Numbered from the stretch's first letter, positions 1 through 8,306 are shown. The stretch is DNA of 34,883 bases from an uncultured Butyrivibrio sp. (GCA_946623755.1 CAMORK010000023.1:1-34883); one strand, 5' to 3'. The notes: generated from the sequence alone by a model not told the origin. Program-made: numbers and translations.

Positions 1-728
1 GAACATTGGATAGAGGTGCAATGCTTGCTATCATGAATCCTGATGACAAAGCAGGACTTGAGGCAGCACTTAGATTAAAAGATCAGTATGGCGCAGAGGT
101 TACAGTTCTTACAATGGGACTTCCCAAGGCTGACGCTGTACTCAGAGAAGCTCTTGCTATGGGCGCAGATAAAGCAATTCTTGTAACTGACAGAGTACTC
201 GGCGGCGCTGATACATGGGCAACATCATCAACAATCGCAGGCGCACTCAGAAATCTTGAGTACGACCTCATCATCACGGGCCGTCAGGCTATCGATGGAG
301 ATACAGCTCAGGTTGGACCTCAGATTTCTGAGCATCTTGGAATCCCTGTAATCTCTTATGCAGAGGAGATCAAGGTTGATGAGAAGGAGAGAACTGTTGA
401 AGTTAAGAGACAGTTTGAAGACAGATACCACATCGTTAAGGCTAAGATGCCTTGCCTTGTTACAGCTCTTTCTGAGCTCAATGAGCCAAGATACATGACA
501 CCGGGTGGAATATTCGATGCATTTGATCAGGAAGTTACTGTTTGGGGCAGAGCTGATCTTAAGGATGTAGACGATTCTAACCTTGGACTTAAGGGTTCAC
601 CTACACAGATTGCAAAGGCTTCAGATAAGGTTAAGAAGGGTCAGGGCGAGAAGGTTGCTCCTGATTCAGCAGACGAAGCAGTTGAATACATCGTAGGCAA
701 GCTTAAGGAAAAACACGTTGTACTTTAA
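1..728 (+). CDS. etfB: Electron transfer flavoprotein beta subunit, 5' end missing
   Basis: This is the small subunit of the electron transfer flavoprotein. In butyrate-forming clostridia it pairs with EtfA and butyryl-CoA dehydrogenase (Bcd) to couple NADH oxidation to crotonyl-CoA and ferredoxin reduction (family knowledge). The reading frame is open to the left edge, and the first complete codon is at position 3. A TTG at position 6 could pose as a start, but the sequence before the conserved IMNPDDKAGLEAALRLKD stretch is too short for the family, so I treat the gene as truncated by the window. The typical stretches DLIITGRQAIDGDTAQVG (nucleotide-binding region) and SYAEEI are present. It ends 25 bp before etfA, in the usual etfB-etfA order. 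Bcd would be expected further left, outside the window. Confidence 0.95.
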   Translation, partial: TLDRGAMLAIMNPDDKAGLEAALRLKDQYGAEVTVLTMGLPKADAVLREALAMGADKAILVTDRVLGGADTWATSSTIAGALRNLEYDLIITGRQAIDGDTAQVGPQISEHLGIPVISYAEEIKVDEKERTVEVKRQFEDRYHIVKAKMPCLVTALSELNEPRYMTPGGIFDAFDQEVTVWGRADLKDVDDSNLGLKGSPTQIAKASDKVKKGQGEKVAPDSADEAVEYIVGKLKEKHVVL

Positions 729-753
729 ATTTTAATTGTAAAGGAGAAGAGTC

Positions 754-1803
754 ATGTCTTTAGAAGAATATAAAGGTGTATTTATCTTTGCTCAGCAGGT
801 AGATAACGAACTTTCCGGTATCGCTCTTGAGCTTCTGGGCAAAGCAAAGAGTCTTGCAGAAGACCTTGATGAGAAAAAAGTAACAGCAGTACTTCTTGGA
901 AGCGGTGTTAAGGGACTTGTAGACAAGCTTGCAGAGTATGGTGCTGACAGAGTTATCGTAGTAGATGATCCTGAACTTAAGGATTACAGAACAGAGCCTT
1001 ACACACACGCTCTTGCATCTGTTATCAAAGAGTTCAAGCCTGAGATCCTCCTTGTAGGTGCTACAGCTATCGGTCGTGACCTTGGCCCTAGAGTATCTTC
1101 AAGAGTACACACAGGACTTACAGCTGACTGTACACAGCTCGATATCGGAGATTTCCCTCTTGAGCCTGTAGCAGGCAAAGAGCAGAAGCACAAACAGCTT
1201 CTTATGACACGTCCTGCATTCGGTGGAAACACAATTGCTACTATTGCATGCCCTGACTTCAGACCTCAGATGGCTACTGTACGTCCCGGCGTTATGCAGA
1301 AGATCGATCCTATCAAGGGTGCTAAGGCAGAGGTTGTTGATTACAATCCCGGCTTTGAGAAGAACGACTGCTACACAGAGATCGTTAAGATCGTTAAAGA
1401 GACATCAGCAGTTGCTGATATCCAGGCAGCCAAGATCCTTGTATCAGGCGGACGTGGTGTTGGTTCTGCTGAGAACTTCAAGATTCTTGAAGATCTTGCA
1501 GAGGTTGTTAACGGAACAGTTTCCTGCTCTCGTGCAGTTGTAGATTCAGGCTGGAAGCCCAAGGATCTTCAGGTTGGACAGACAGGTAAGACAGTTCGTC
1601 CTCAGCTTTACTTCGCAATCGGTATCTCAGGAGCCATCCAGCACGTTGCAGGTATGGAAGAGTCAGATATCATCATTGCTATCAACAAAGATGAGAACGC
1701 ACCTATCTTTGATGTTGCTGACTACGGTATCGTAGGCGACCTCAACAAGGTAGTTCCTGCTCTTACAAAGAGACTTAAGGAAGAGCTCGCAGCAAAGAAC
1801 TGA
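754..1803 (+). CDS. etfA: Electron transfer flavoprotein alpha subunit
   Basis: This is the large ETF subunit, which binds FAD and works with EtfB in the cytoplasm. The protein has 349 residues. The N-terminal half is the alpha/beta ETF domain. The C-terminal half is the FAD-binding domain, with the hallmark runs SGGRGVGSAENF, VGQTGKTVRPQLYFAIGISG (the flavin-binding signature) and the end of the domain at APIFDVADYGIVGD. An AAAGGAGA Shine-Dalgarno sits 7-13 bp before the ATG. It follows etfB by 25 bp and is the last gene of the operon, because a strong hairpin with a T-run lies 34 bp after the stop. The protein is intact and of normal length. Confidence 0.97.
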   Translation: MSLEEYKGVFIFAQQVDNELSGIALELLGKAKSLAEDLDEKKVTAVLLGSGVKGLVDKLAEYGADRVIVVDDPELKDYRTEPYTHALASVIKEFKPEILLVGATAIGRDLGPRVSSRVHTGLTADCTQLDIGDFPLEPVAGKEQKHKQLLMTRPAFGGNTIATIACPDFRPQMATVRPGVMQKIDPIKGAKAEVVDYNPGFEKNDCYTEIVKIVKETSAVADIQAAKILVSGGRGVGSAENFKILEDLAEVVNGTVSCSRAVVDSGWKPKDLQVGQTGKTVRPQLYFAIGISGAIQHVAGMEESDIIIAINKDENAPIFDVADYGIVGDLNKVVPALTKRLKEELAAKN

Positions 1804-1836
1804 TTTTCCGACATGGAGTCATATTAAGAATTCAGA

Positions 1837-1869
1837 AGAGACATCGGAGTGATCCGGTGTCTCTTTTTT
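1837..1869 (+). terminator. Intrinsic terminator of the etf operon
   Basis: An 11-bp stem (1837-1847 with 1854-1864, one T.G wobble) closes a 6-nt loop and is followed directly by six T residues. It ends the etfBA transcript. Confidence 0.9.
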
Positions 1870-2071
1870 CTGTGCCGGTTGATGATTCTGTTCTGTTTTG
1901 ATGATTCTATTCTGTTTACAAAAGCTTTTGATTCTGTTATCATCTTGTTTGTTCTTACGGGAATTAAACGGTCCCTGTCAAAAGAGATATCGGTTCTGAT
2001 ATCGTTATTTCACTGAAAAGAAATGTGTGAAGAGGTCTTTTAACGATTGCCAAAGTTCTGGTGGGGGAATA

Positions 2072-2240
2072 TTTCGCACATTTTGGGATTGATGCCGTAT
2101 ATGTGCGATGAAAATGGATGAATTTCGCTTGTTTTGGACACTGCTTTAATATCACGTGAAAAAAGACATATATCCTGTCGCGTGGAATTAAGATGATGTC
2201 GTATATGTGCGGGAACATGTTTTAAAGCTCGCGTGTTTTT
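2072..2240 (+). repeat. Degenerate ~52-bp tandem repeats in a 412-bp non-coding stretch
   Basis: The gap between the etf terminator and the next gene (1870-2281) holds no convincing gene. TCGC cores recur with CGC at 2075, 2126, 2179 and 2230, that is spacings of 51, 53 and 51 bp. The 17-mer GATGYCGTATATGTGCG occurs at 2091-2107 and 2195-2211 (16 of 17 identical). Both are followed after 15-20 bp by a CGC core and a T-run. A perfect 13-bp inverted repeat, TTTCGCTTGTTTT, pairs 2123-2135 with 2253-2265. TCGCACAT (2073-2080) is inverted at 2101-2108. The copies are too divergent for CRISPR. They could be an old repeat array, protein-binding sites upstream of the next gene, or a decayed mobile element. 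Confidence 0.5.
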
Positions 2241-2281
2241 AGCATCATCAGAAAAACAAGCGAAAAAAGGAAGGAAAGTTA

Positions 2282-3094
2282 TTGCTAAACAACGACACAA
2301 TAAATGAATTAAAAAGAGAAGAAAGACAAATAGCCTATCTTGAGAGCAAGCTGAGAGAAAACCTTGAACATGCACCAGAGGGCAGTCTCAGGGTAAATGG
2401 TACAACAGGCAGAAAGACTCAGTTTTATCAGTATATTTCAGAGAATCGGGACATGAGCGCAGGTGGGATATATTTGGGAAAAGACAAATACGATGTGGCA
2501 AAAAAGCTTGCACAAAAGGGCTATGATGTGAAGATGCTGGAGTGGGCAAAGAGAGTGGAGTACAGGCTGAAAAATCTGATCGAAAGTTATGAACAAAACA
2601 CGCCTGAAATAATATATAATAACTTGAGTGAGATCAAACGTGAGATGGTTGTTCCATATTATGTGCCTGATGATGTGTTTCTTGAGAATTGGCTTCATAA
2701 GTGGGTATGCGACAAGAACACTTTCCCGAAAAAGGATGAGATATACTCGGAACGCGGCGAACAGGTTCGATCAAAATCGGAGAAGATAATAGCTGACAAG
2801 CTTTATTTTGAGGGAATACCATATGTATATGAACCGGAAGTGATATTGGATGATGGCGAGAGGGTGTATCCTGATTTTGCTGCTCTTAACATCAGAACAA
2901 GGAAAGAGTATCTGTTTGAACACTTCGGGAGAATGGATGAGATCGGTTATTGCAGGAAGAATATTCGAAAGATAGAGGAATACGCTCTTAGCGGATACAC
3001 ACTTGGAGATGGACTTCTTGCTACATTTGAAACAAACGGAAATATATTTGATACCAGATATCTTGATGCATTGGTAAACAGGTATCTGAAATAA
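2282..3094 (+). CDS. Unrecognised protein with PD-(D/E)XK nuclease-like C-terminal half
   Basis: I do not recognise this 270-residue protein by name. The first ~115 residues are charged and helical, with an early heptad-like stretch (LKREERQIAYLESKLREN) followed by a basic segment. That part resembles the N-terminal region of many Firmicute hypothetical proteins. The second half has the spacing of a PD-(D/E)XK nuclease core: E167 in RSKSEKIIA, a hairpin, D198 in YPDF, then E213 in YLFEHFG. The usual lysine of the ExK motif is not in place, so activity is uncertain. The start is a TTG at 2282 with AGGAAGGAAAG 4-14 bp upstream. No better ATG exists before the conserved region. It follows the repeat-rich non-coding stretch and precedes mtnA by 45 bp, with which it may be co-transcribed. 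No signal peptide or membrane segment is seen. Confidence 0.7.
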   Translation: MLNNDTINELKREERQIAYLESKLRENLEHAPEGSLRVNGTTGRKTQFYQYISENRDMSAGGIYLGKDKYDVAKKLAQKGYDVKMLEWAKRVEYRLKNLIESYEQNTPEIIYNNLSEIKREMVVPYYVPDDVFLENWLHKWVCDKNTFPKKDEIYSERGEQVRSKSEKIIADKLYFEGIPYVYEPEVILDDGERVYPDFAALNIRTRKEYLFEHFGRMDEIGYCRKNIRKIEEYALSGYTLGDGLLATFETNGNIFDTRYLDALVNRYLK

Positions 3095-3139
3095 GGAGAG
3101 TACCTGTATTAAAAACAAAGACATGAAAGGAATTGTTTG

Positions 3140-4252
3140 ATGAAGAGCATTTTGGATTATGAAACGGTATCACTGATAGATGAGGATGACGCTCTGGAGA
3201 TAATTGACCAGACACTGCTTCCGGGCAAAATAGAGATCATAAGACTTCATACAGCAAAAGAGATATGGGATGCGATCTACCTGCTTCAGGTAAGAGGAGC
3301 CCCTGCCATTGGAGTAAGTGCCGGTATGGGACTTTATCTTTTGATGAAACATTCTAAGGCCGGAAGCTACGATGAGTTTATAAAAGAGCTCGATGAAAAG
3401 AGTGATTACCTGAATTCATCACGCCCTACAGCGGTCAATCTGTCATGGGCTCTAAAGCGCATGAAGGCGCATGTTGAAAAAGTCTATTCAGAAATGACCC
3501 CCGGGGACGGAGTCAGGGGTTCGTTTTCAGATACTGTTCGAGATGAGCTGATAAAAGAAATGCGCGATGAGTGTCAGCGCATCAAGCAGGAAGACATAGA
3601 CGTCTGCAGGAGAATCGGTGAGTACGGTGTAACTCTTGTTAAGGACGGAGATGGAATCCTGACTCACTGCAATGCAGGTCAGCTCTGTGCCTGCAAGTAC
3701 GGAACAGCTACAGCACCTATGTATCTGGCTCATGAAAAAGGCTACAACATCAGGGTTTACTGTGATGAGACAAGACCTCTCCTTCAGGGAGCAAGGCTGA
3801 CTGCTTTTGAACTGCATTCTGCAGGAATTGATACGACTCTTTTGTGCGATAACATGTCAGCGTCACTGATGAAGAGTGGTGCGATCAACGTGATATTCAC
3901 CGGTTGTGACAGAGTTGCTGCAAACGGAGATGCGGCCAACAAGATTGGAACGAGCATGGTTGCTCTGGCTGCTAAGAGATATGGAGTGCCTTTCTATATC
4001 TGTGCTCCCACTTCAACCATCGACATTAACACCAAGACAGGTGACGACATTAAGATAGAGCAGAGAAAGCCCGAGGAGGTTACCGAAATGTGGTACAAAG
4101 AGCGCATGGCTCCCGAGGGAATCGGTGTTTACAACCCTGCATTCGATGTAACAGACAACGATCTTATTGCAGGTATAGTAACTGAATATGGTATACTTCA
4201 TGCACCATATGATAAAGCGATTGCCGAACTTTTTGAAAAAACAGGTAAATAA
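3140..4252 (+). CDS. mtnA: S-methyl-5-thioribose-1-phosphate isomerase
   Basis: It converts 5-methylthioribose-1-phosphate to the ribulose form in methionine salvage or the related carbon-recovery shunt (family knowledge). The protein has 370 residues. Visible signatures are RGAPAIGVSAG (R52), the catalytic cysteine C177 in THCNAG, the catalytic aspartate D257 in GCDRVAANGDAANKIGT, and APTSTID. ATG 3140 is preferred over the TTG immediately before it, with AAAGGA 9 bp upstream. C177 and D257 each sit 17 residues later than C160 and D240 of the Bacillus subtilis enzyme as I recall them. The shift coincides with an unusual Gly-rich insert around residues 118-130 that derives from a palindromic repeat (see the entry at 3491). 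No other methionine-salvage gene is adjacent. Confidence 0.95.
   Translation: MKSILDYETVSLIDEDDALEIIDQTLLPGKIEIIRLHTAKEIWDAIYLLQVRGAPAIGVSAGMGLYLLMKHSKAGSYDEFIKELDEKSDYLNSSRPTAVNLSWALKRMKAHVEKVYSEMTPGDGVRGSFSDTVRDELIKEMRDECQRIKQEDIDVCRRIGEYGVTLVKDGDGILTHCNAGQLCACKYGTATAPMYLAHEKGYNIRVYCDETRPLLQGARLTAFELHSAGIDTTLLCDNMSASLMKSGAINVIFTGCDRVAANGDAANKIGTSMVALAAKRYGVPFYICAPTSTIDINTKTGDDIKIEQRKPEEVTEMWYKERMAPEGIGVYNPAFDVTDNDLIAGIVTEYGILHAPYDKAIAELFEKTGK
3491..3528 (+). repeat. Palindromic element inserted in frame inside mtnA
   Basis: Positions 3500-3519 are identical over 20 nt to the reverse complement of 18877-18896, the loop and inner stem of the intergenic hairpin at 18866-18909. The match continues on both sides (GAAATG on the left, TTTTC on the right) with a few differences, about 38 bp in all. 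Here it is read as codons for residues 118-130 of MtnA (E-M-T-P-G-D-G-V-R-G-S-F-S). The arms GAAA..ACCCC and GGGGT..TTTTC are still partly complementary. Confidence 0.75.
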
Positions 4253-4261
4253 TCAGATAAA

Positions 4262-4280
4262 AAGAACCCCCAGGGGGGCT
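4262..4280 (+). other. GC-rich hairpin after mtnA
   Basis: A C-run and G-run face each other within AAG..CTT just after the mtnA stop codon. No T-run follows, so it is at best a weak terminator or a 3'-end stabiliser. Confidence 0.3.
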
Positions 4281-4308
4281 TGTACGCATTAGTACAGACC
4301 AATATACT
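4280..4308 (+). promoter_or_regulatory. Promoter with dyad operator for the cbiMQO operon
   Basis: A -35 box TTGTAC (4280-4285) and a -10 box TATACT (4303-4308) are 17 bp apart. The dyad TGTAC-GCATTA-GTACA (4281-4296) overlaps the -35 box and spacer, where a repressor would be expected. Given the operon it controls, a metal-responsive regulator is a reasonable guess. The leader (about 4315-4354) shows no similarity I can recognise to the cobalamin or NiCo riboswitches. Confidence 0.55.
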
Positions 4309-4354
4309 GAACTAGTGATTTGAATAATTATCAGTACCGAAGGGGGATAATCTT

Positions 4355-5371
4355 ATGCATATGGCAGACGCCTTAGTGGCACCTGCAGTTGCCGGAACAA
4401 TGTATGTTCTATCGGCATCAGCAGCAACAGTATCAGTAAAAAAGGTAAGAGAGGAAAGTGATCCCAAGAAGATCCCTGTGATGGGAGTTATGGGTGCATT
4501 TGTTTTTGCAACGCAGATGCTCAATTTCACGATTCCCGGAACAGGCTCATCGGGACATCTTTGCGGAGGTATGATGCTTTCAGCGCTCCTGGGACCTTAC
4601 GCAGGTTTCCTTACCATGATAGGAGTATTACTGGTTCAATGTCTGTTGTTCGCTGACGGAGGACTGCTGGCCCTTGGCTGTAATATATGGAATATGGCCT
4701 TTTACGGGTGTTTTATAGGAGCTCTCCTGATATGGAAGCCGATTATGAAGAAAGGGGCAAGCAGAGCCAAGATCGCTCTCGCATCTATCCTTGGATGTGT
4801 TCTTACTTTGCAGCTTGGTGCATTTTCGGTGACTCTTGAGACACTTGCTTCCGGAGTTACAGAGCTGCCGTTCTCGGTATTCCTTGCAACGATGCAGCCT
4901 ATACATCTTGCTATCGGATTTGTAGAAGGACTTATAACAGCAGCAGTACTTATATTTGTACATGAAGCAAGACCTGAGCTTTTATGGGGCGTGGGCGAGA
5001 CCTCTGCGCAGAAGGAAGGAAAGCTCAGCTTTAGAAACACAATAATAGCTATAGCAGTTGCAGCAGCAGTTTGTGGCGGCGTAGTATCTCTCTTTGCATC
5101 TGCATTCCCTGACGGCCTTGAGTGGTCAATGGAGCAGGTGGCAGGAACTACAGAACTAGAAGCAGACGGCGGCGCTTATGACGCGGCGGCAGGTATTCAG
5201 GATGCGACATCTCTTTTACCTGATTATGCATTTAAGGACAGCGAGTCAGCAGCGGGAACAAGCTTTTCCGGTATTGTTGGTTCACTGGTTGTAGTCGGTG
5301 TCATGGTTGGCGCAAGCTACGCTTTCAGATTCTTTAAGAAAAAAGAGGAGCCCGATTCTGCCAATGCCTGA
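4355..5371 (+). CDS. cbiM: Cobalt/nickel ECF transporter substrate-capture protein, CbiM fused to a PDGLE domain
   Basis: This is the membrane S component that binds Co2+ or Ni2+ for an energy-coupling-factor transporter. It starts with the family signature MHMADAL, in which the free amino terminus and His2 are metal ligands, so the ATG at 4355 is well fixed. AGGGGG lies 8 bp upstream. Residues 1-210 form the six-to-seven-helix CbiM domain (PGTGSSGHLCGGMM and NIWNMAFYGC are typical). After a helix near residue 235 comes a CbiN-like PDGLE segment (FPDGLEW, about residue 252), an external linker and a final helix with a basic tail. So one chain does the work of CbiM plus CbiN. The metal cannot be decided from sequence. 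cbiQ follows 15 bp later. Confidence 0.9.
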   Translation: MHMADALVAPAVAGTMYVLSASAATVSVKKVREESDPKKIPVMGVMGAFVFATQMLNFTIPGTGSSGHLCGGMMLSALLGPYAGFLTMIGVLLVQCLLFADGGLLALGCNIWNMAFYGCFIGALLIWKPIMKKGASRAKIALASILGCVLTLQLGAFSVTLETLASGVTELPFSVFLATMQPIHLAIGFVEGLITAAVLIFVHEARPELLWGVGETSAQKEGKLSFRNTIIAIAVAAAVCGGVVSLFASAFPDGLEWSMEQVAGTTELEADGGAYDAAAGIQDATSLLPDYAFKDSESAAGTSFSGIVGSLVVVGVMVGASYAFRFFKKKEEPDSANA

Positions 5372-5386
5372 TATGGCAGGAGTTTT

Positions 5387-6163
5387 ATGCAGTCAATAGA
5401 AAAACAGCTACATGAAATGAATAAGCTTCAGAATCTGCAGCAGCGTTCCCATTGGATGAACAACATTCATCCTCTGGGGAAGCTGCTTGTTTGCGTTATC
5501 TATATTCTGACGGTAGCCTCTTTTAACAAATACGATCTTTCAGGAATGATAATGATGGCAGTGTTCCCGGCTTTTGGCTTTATAGCAGGGGAGCTGTCCT
5601 TCAAAGAAGGCATCTACAGAATGAGGCTGATCCTTCCACTGGTACTGTTTGTGGGAGTGTTTAACCCGTTTTTTGACAGACAGGTGGTGTCGGAGATAGC
5701 TCTTTTCCCGGGACTTAAGATCACGGGTGGAATGATCTCCATGCTGACGCTCATGCTAAAGGGGTTCTACAGCATACTCTCCGCATATATTCTCATTGCG
5801 ACTACATCAATTGAACAGATCTGCTACGCACTGAGGCTTTTGCACATTCCGAAGATCATTGTGATCGTCATACTTTTGATCTACAGATATTTTGGACTCA
5901 TGGGAAATGAGGCTGACAGGATAACCACAGCATATATGCTCAGGGCGCCCAAACAGAAAGGCATCAATTACAGAGCCTGGGGAACACTGGTCGGACAGTG
6001 GCTTTTAAGGAGCATGGACAGGGCCGGAAATGTTTATGAGAGCATGATGCTTCGAGGCTTTAAGGGAAATTTCAGTGTGCAAAAGAAATCTCCGAAGATA
6101 TTTGATCATGCATATACGCTGATCTGGATCATCGCATTTATAGTTATCAGATTTATTGTTTGA
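5387..6163 (+). CDS. cbiQ: ECF transporter transmembrane protein CbiQ
   Basis: This is the membrane T component that couples the ATPase to CbiM. The 258-residue protein has several hydrophobic segments (about residues 28-45, 52-70, 80-98, 112-140, 235-257). Between them lie the cytoplasmic coupling helices characteristic of the family, including the two A-R-G-like motifs, here MLRAPKQKG and MMLRGFKG, which dock into the ATPase. CAGGAG 4 bp before the ATG supports the start. It is followed by cbiO after 16 bp. Confidence 0.9.
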   Translation: MQSIEKQLHEMNKLQNLQQRSHWMNNIHPLGKLLVCVIYILTVASFNKYDLSGMIMMAVFPAFGFIAGELSFKEGIYRMRLILPLVLFVGVFNPFFDRQVVSEIALFPGLKITGGMISMLTLMLKGFYSILSAYILIATTSIEQICYALRLLHIPKIIVIVILLIYRYFGLMGNEADRITTAYMLRAPKQKGINYRAWGTLVGQWLLRSMDRAGNVYESMMLRGFKGNFSVQKKSPKIFDHAYTLIWIIAFIVIRFIV

Positions 6164-6179
6164 CAGGAAAGGGAAAAGA

Positions 6180-6929
6180 ATGCATACCGGAATTCACGGA
6201 GAACTGCTGAAAATAAAAGATCTGAGCTTTGCCTATGAGGATGGAAATAAGGTTCTGGACGGTCTTAATCTCACGGCTTGTGACGGCGAGAGTATCGGAA
6301 TCGTCGGTGCCAACGGAATAGGTAAATCAACTCTCATGAAGCTGCTCGTGGGGCTTTATCTAAACTACGACGGAGTGCTTGAAGTGGCAGGACATCCTGT
6401 GAACAAAAAGAACCTCAGCCACATCAGGGAACATGTTGGATATGTGTTCCAGGATTCAGACAGTCAGCTTTTTCTGTCCACTGTAGGAGAGGATGTGGCT
6501 TTTGGACCGCAGAACTACGGCCTTTCGGACGAAGAGGTGAAAAGACGTGTCGACGAGGCGCTTGAGAAGGTCCATATAACTCATCTTCGTGATAAGCATA
6601 ATTACAAGTTATCAGGTGGTGAGAAAAAGCTTGCGGCCATAGCAACGATACTGTCGATGGAGCCGGACATCATAATCATGGATGAGCCGTCGATAACTCT
6701 TGACCCAAGGAACAGGCGCAATCTTATCGGCATATTGAATGAGATACAGGCACTTAAGATCATCACATCGCATGATCTTGATTTCATAATGGATACCTGT
6801 TCGAGAGCTCTTTTGCTGGACGAAGGACGCATTATAGCGGACGGTGACGTTAAGGATATTCTTACAGATAAAGAACTTTTGGAAGGGCATGGCTTGGAAT
6901 TGCCACTTAGTATGACTCGAATGCATTAA
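6180..6929 (+). CDS. cbiO: ECF transporter ATP-binding protein CbiO
   Basis: This is the cytoplasmic ABC ATPase that powers the Co/Ni ECF transporter. It has 249 residues from ATG 6180. I prefer this start to a TTG at 6156 because AGGAAAGGG lies 6-14 bp before it and the upstream start would overlap cbiQ. Visible motifs are Walker A GANGIGKST, Q-loop VFQDSDSQLF (the DSDSQLF variant is typical of ECF ATPases), signature LSGGEKK, Walker B IIIMDEPS and the switch histidine in ITSHD. Only one ATPase is encoded, so a homodimer is expected. A terminator follows at 6936. Confidence 0.92.
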   Translation: MHTGIHGELLKIKDLSFAYEDGNKVLDGLNLTACDGESIGIVGANGIGKSTLMKLLVGLYLNYDGVLEVAGHPVNKKNLSHIREHVGYVFQDSDSQLFLSTVGEDVAFGPQNYGLSDEEVKRRVDEALEKVHITHLRDKHNYKLSGGEKKLAAIATILSMEPDIIIMDEPSITLDPRNRRNLIGILNEIQALKIITSHDLDFIMDTCSRALLLDEGRIIADGDVKDILTDKELLEGHGLELPLSMTRMH

Positions 6930-6935
6930 CGAAAG

Positions 6936-6964
6936 GCGGAAGTAGCATGGCTTCCGCTTCTTTT
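6936..6964 (+). terminator. Terminator of the cbiMQO operon
   Basis: GCGGAAG (6936-6942) pairs with CTTCCGC (6951-6957) around an 8-nt loop and is followed by TTCTTTTA. It lies 7 bp after the cbiO stop. Confidence 0.75.
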
Positions 6965-6973
6965 ATGTGAAAA

Positions 6974-7016
6974 TTGTCTTAAATGCGTTGAGGAGTATAC
7001 TTCCAGGTGTTAAAAT
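6974..7016 (+). promoter_or_regulatory. Promoter region of the thiolase gene (two overlapping candidates)
   Basis: Candidate 1 is TTGTCT (6974-6979), a 16-bp spacer and TATACT (6996-7001). Candidate 2 is TTGAGG (6988-6993), 17 bp and TAAAAT (7011-7016). Either gives a leader of 60-80 nt before the thiolase gene. The sequence cannot decide between them. Confidence 0.5.
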
Positions 7017-7084
7017 ATATTTGTATGGGTGGCGCTAAGACACCAACTAAAACAGATTTGCATATAATCACGGAGGAAAATTAA

Positions 7085-8266
7085 ATGGCTAGAAAAGTAG
7101 TTTTGGCAGGAGCTTGCAGAACAGCGATCGGAACTATGGGAGGAGCACTTTCAACTACACCGGCTCCGGCACTTGGAACAATTGTTATTAAGGAAGCACT
7201 GAAAAGAGCCGGCGTAAAGCCGGAACAGGTTGATGAAGTATATATGGGCTGCGTTATCCAGGCAGGCCTTGGACAGAATCCGGCAAGACAGGCAGCTGTA
7301 AATGCGGGTATTCCCGTTGAGGTTCCTGCAACAACAATAAATGTACTTTGCGGATCAGGCCTTCACTGTGTAAACCTTGCAGCCAAGCTGATCGGTATGG
7401 GCGATGCTGACATAATCGTAGCCGGCGGTATGGAGAACATGTCAATGGCACCTTACCTTATGCAGCAGGGACGTTACGGATACCGTATGGGCTCAGGAGA
7501 ACTTCAGGATGCCATGATCAAGGATGCCCTGACAGACGCTTTTGGCGGATATCATATGGGAATCACAGCTGAGAACATTGCTGAGCAGTGGCATCTGACA
7601 AGGCAGCAGCTCGATGAATTTGCTGCATGGTCACAGAACAAGGCTGAAAAAGCTATTGCAGAGGGCAAGTTCAAGGAAGAGATAGTTCCTGTAGAGGTTA
7701 AGAAAAAGAAAGAGACTATCATTTTTGATACAGACGAAGGCCCACGTGCCGGCGTTACAGTAGAGAGTATTTCACATCTTAAGCCGGCATTCAAGAAGGA
7801 TGGCGGTGTTGTTACAGCTGCAAACTCATCGGGAATCAATGACGCTGCATCAGCGATCATCGTTATGAGTGAGGAGAAGGCAAAAGAGCTTGGAGTTAAG
7901 CCTCTTGGCACATGGATTGCCGGAGAACTTGCGGGTGTTGAGCCAAGCATCATGGGTATCGGCCCTGTAGCAGCAACACAGAAGGTAATGAAGAAAGCCG
8001 GATATTCAATCGGCGATTTCGATCTTATAGAAGCAAATGAAGCTTTTGCGGCACAGTCGGTAGCTGTACAGCATGATCTTGGATTCTCAAACGATGTACT
8101 TAATGTAAACGGCGGCGCGATCGCACTCGGACATCCTGTTGGATGCTCAGGAAACAGAATCCTGGTTACTCTTCTTTACGAGATGCAAAGACGTGATGTA
8201 CACAAGGGACTTGCTACGTTGTGTGTTGGCGGCGGAATGGGCTGTGCAGCAATCGTAGAAAGGTGA
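7085..8266 (+). CDS. thlA: Acetyl-CoA C-acetyltransferase (thiolase)
   Basis: It condenses two acetyl-CoA into acetoacetyl-CoA, the first step of the butyrate pathway, in the cytoplasm. The 393-residue protein has all the biosynthetic thiolase active-site blocks. C89 in [10 protein letters not shown] is the acyl-accepting cysteine, NEAFAAQ supplies the structural asparagine, H350 is in [14 protein letters not shown], and C380 in CVGGGMGC is the general acid/base. CGGAGGAAA lies before the ATG. It has its own promoter and is not next to crt or hbd in this window, although it is on the same segment as etfBA. An intact, highly expressed-looking gene. Confidence 0.96.
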   Translation: MARKVVLAGACRTAIGTMGGALSTTPAPALGTIVIKEALKRAGVKPEQVDEVYMGCVIQAGLGQNPARQAAVNAGIPVEVPATTINVLCGSGLHCVNLAAKLIGMGDADIIVAGGMENMSMAPYLMQQGRYGYRMGSGELQDAMIKDALTDAFGGYHMGITAENIAEQWHLTRQQLDEFAAWSQNKAEKAIAEGKFKEEIVPVEVKKKKETIIFDTDEGPRAGVTVESISHLKPAFKKDGGVVTAANSSGINDAASAIIVMSEEKAKELGVKPLGTWIAGELAGVEPSIMGIGPVAATQKVMKKAGYSIGDFDLIEANEAFAAQSVAVQHDLGFSNDVLNVNGGAIALGHPVGCSGNRILVTLLYEMQRRDVHKGLATLCVGGGMGCAAIVER

Positions 8267-8306
8267 GATAGCGAGAGCAGAACTTCATTGTATGACGGAG
8301 GGCCGT

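Noticed and set aside
2072..2240. CRISPR array
   Set aside because: The units are too divergent, spacing is uneven, and no cas gene is nearby.
1964..2375. Two minus-strand frames in the gap after etfA
   Set aside because: No ribosome site, biased Phe/His/Ile composition, overlap with the repeats and with the start of the next gene.
4253..4354. Cobalamin or NiCo riboswitch before cbiM
   Set aside because: The leader after the inferred start is about 40 nt and lacks the conserved boxes of either class.
6156..6179. TTG start for cbiO giving eight extra residues
   Set aside because: The ATG at 6180 has a good ribosome site and avoids overlap with cbiQ.
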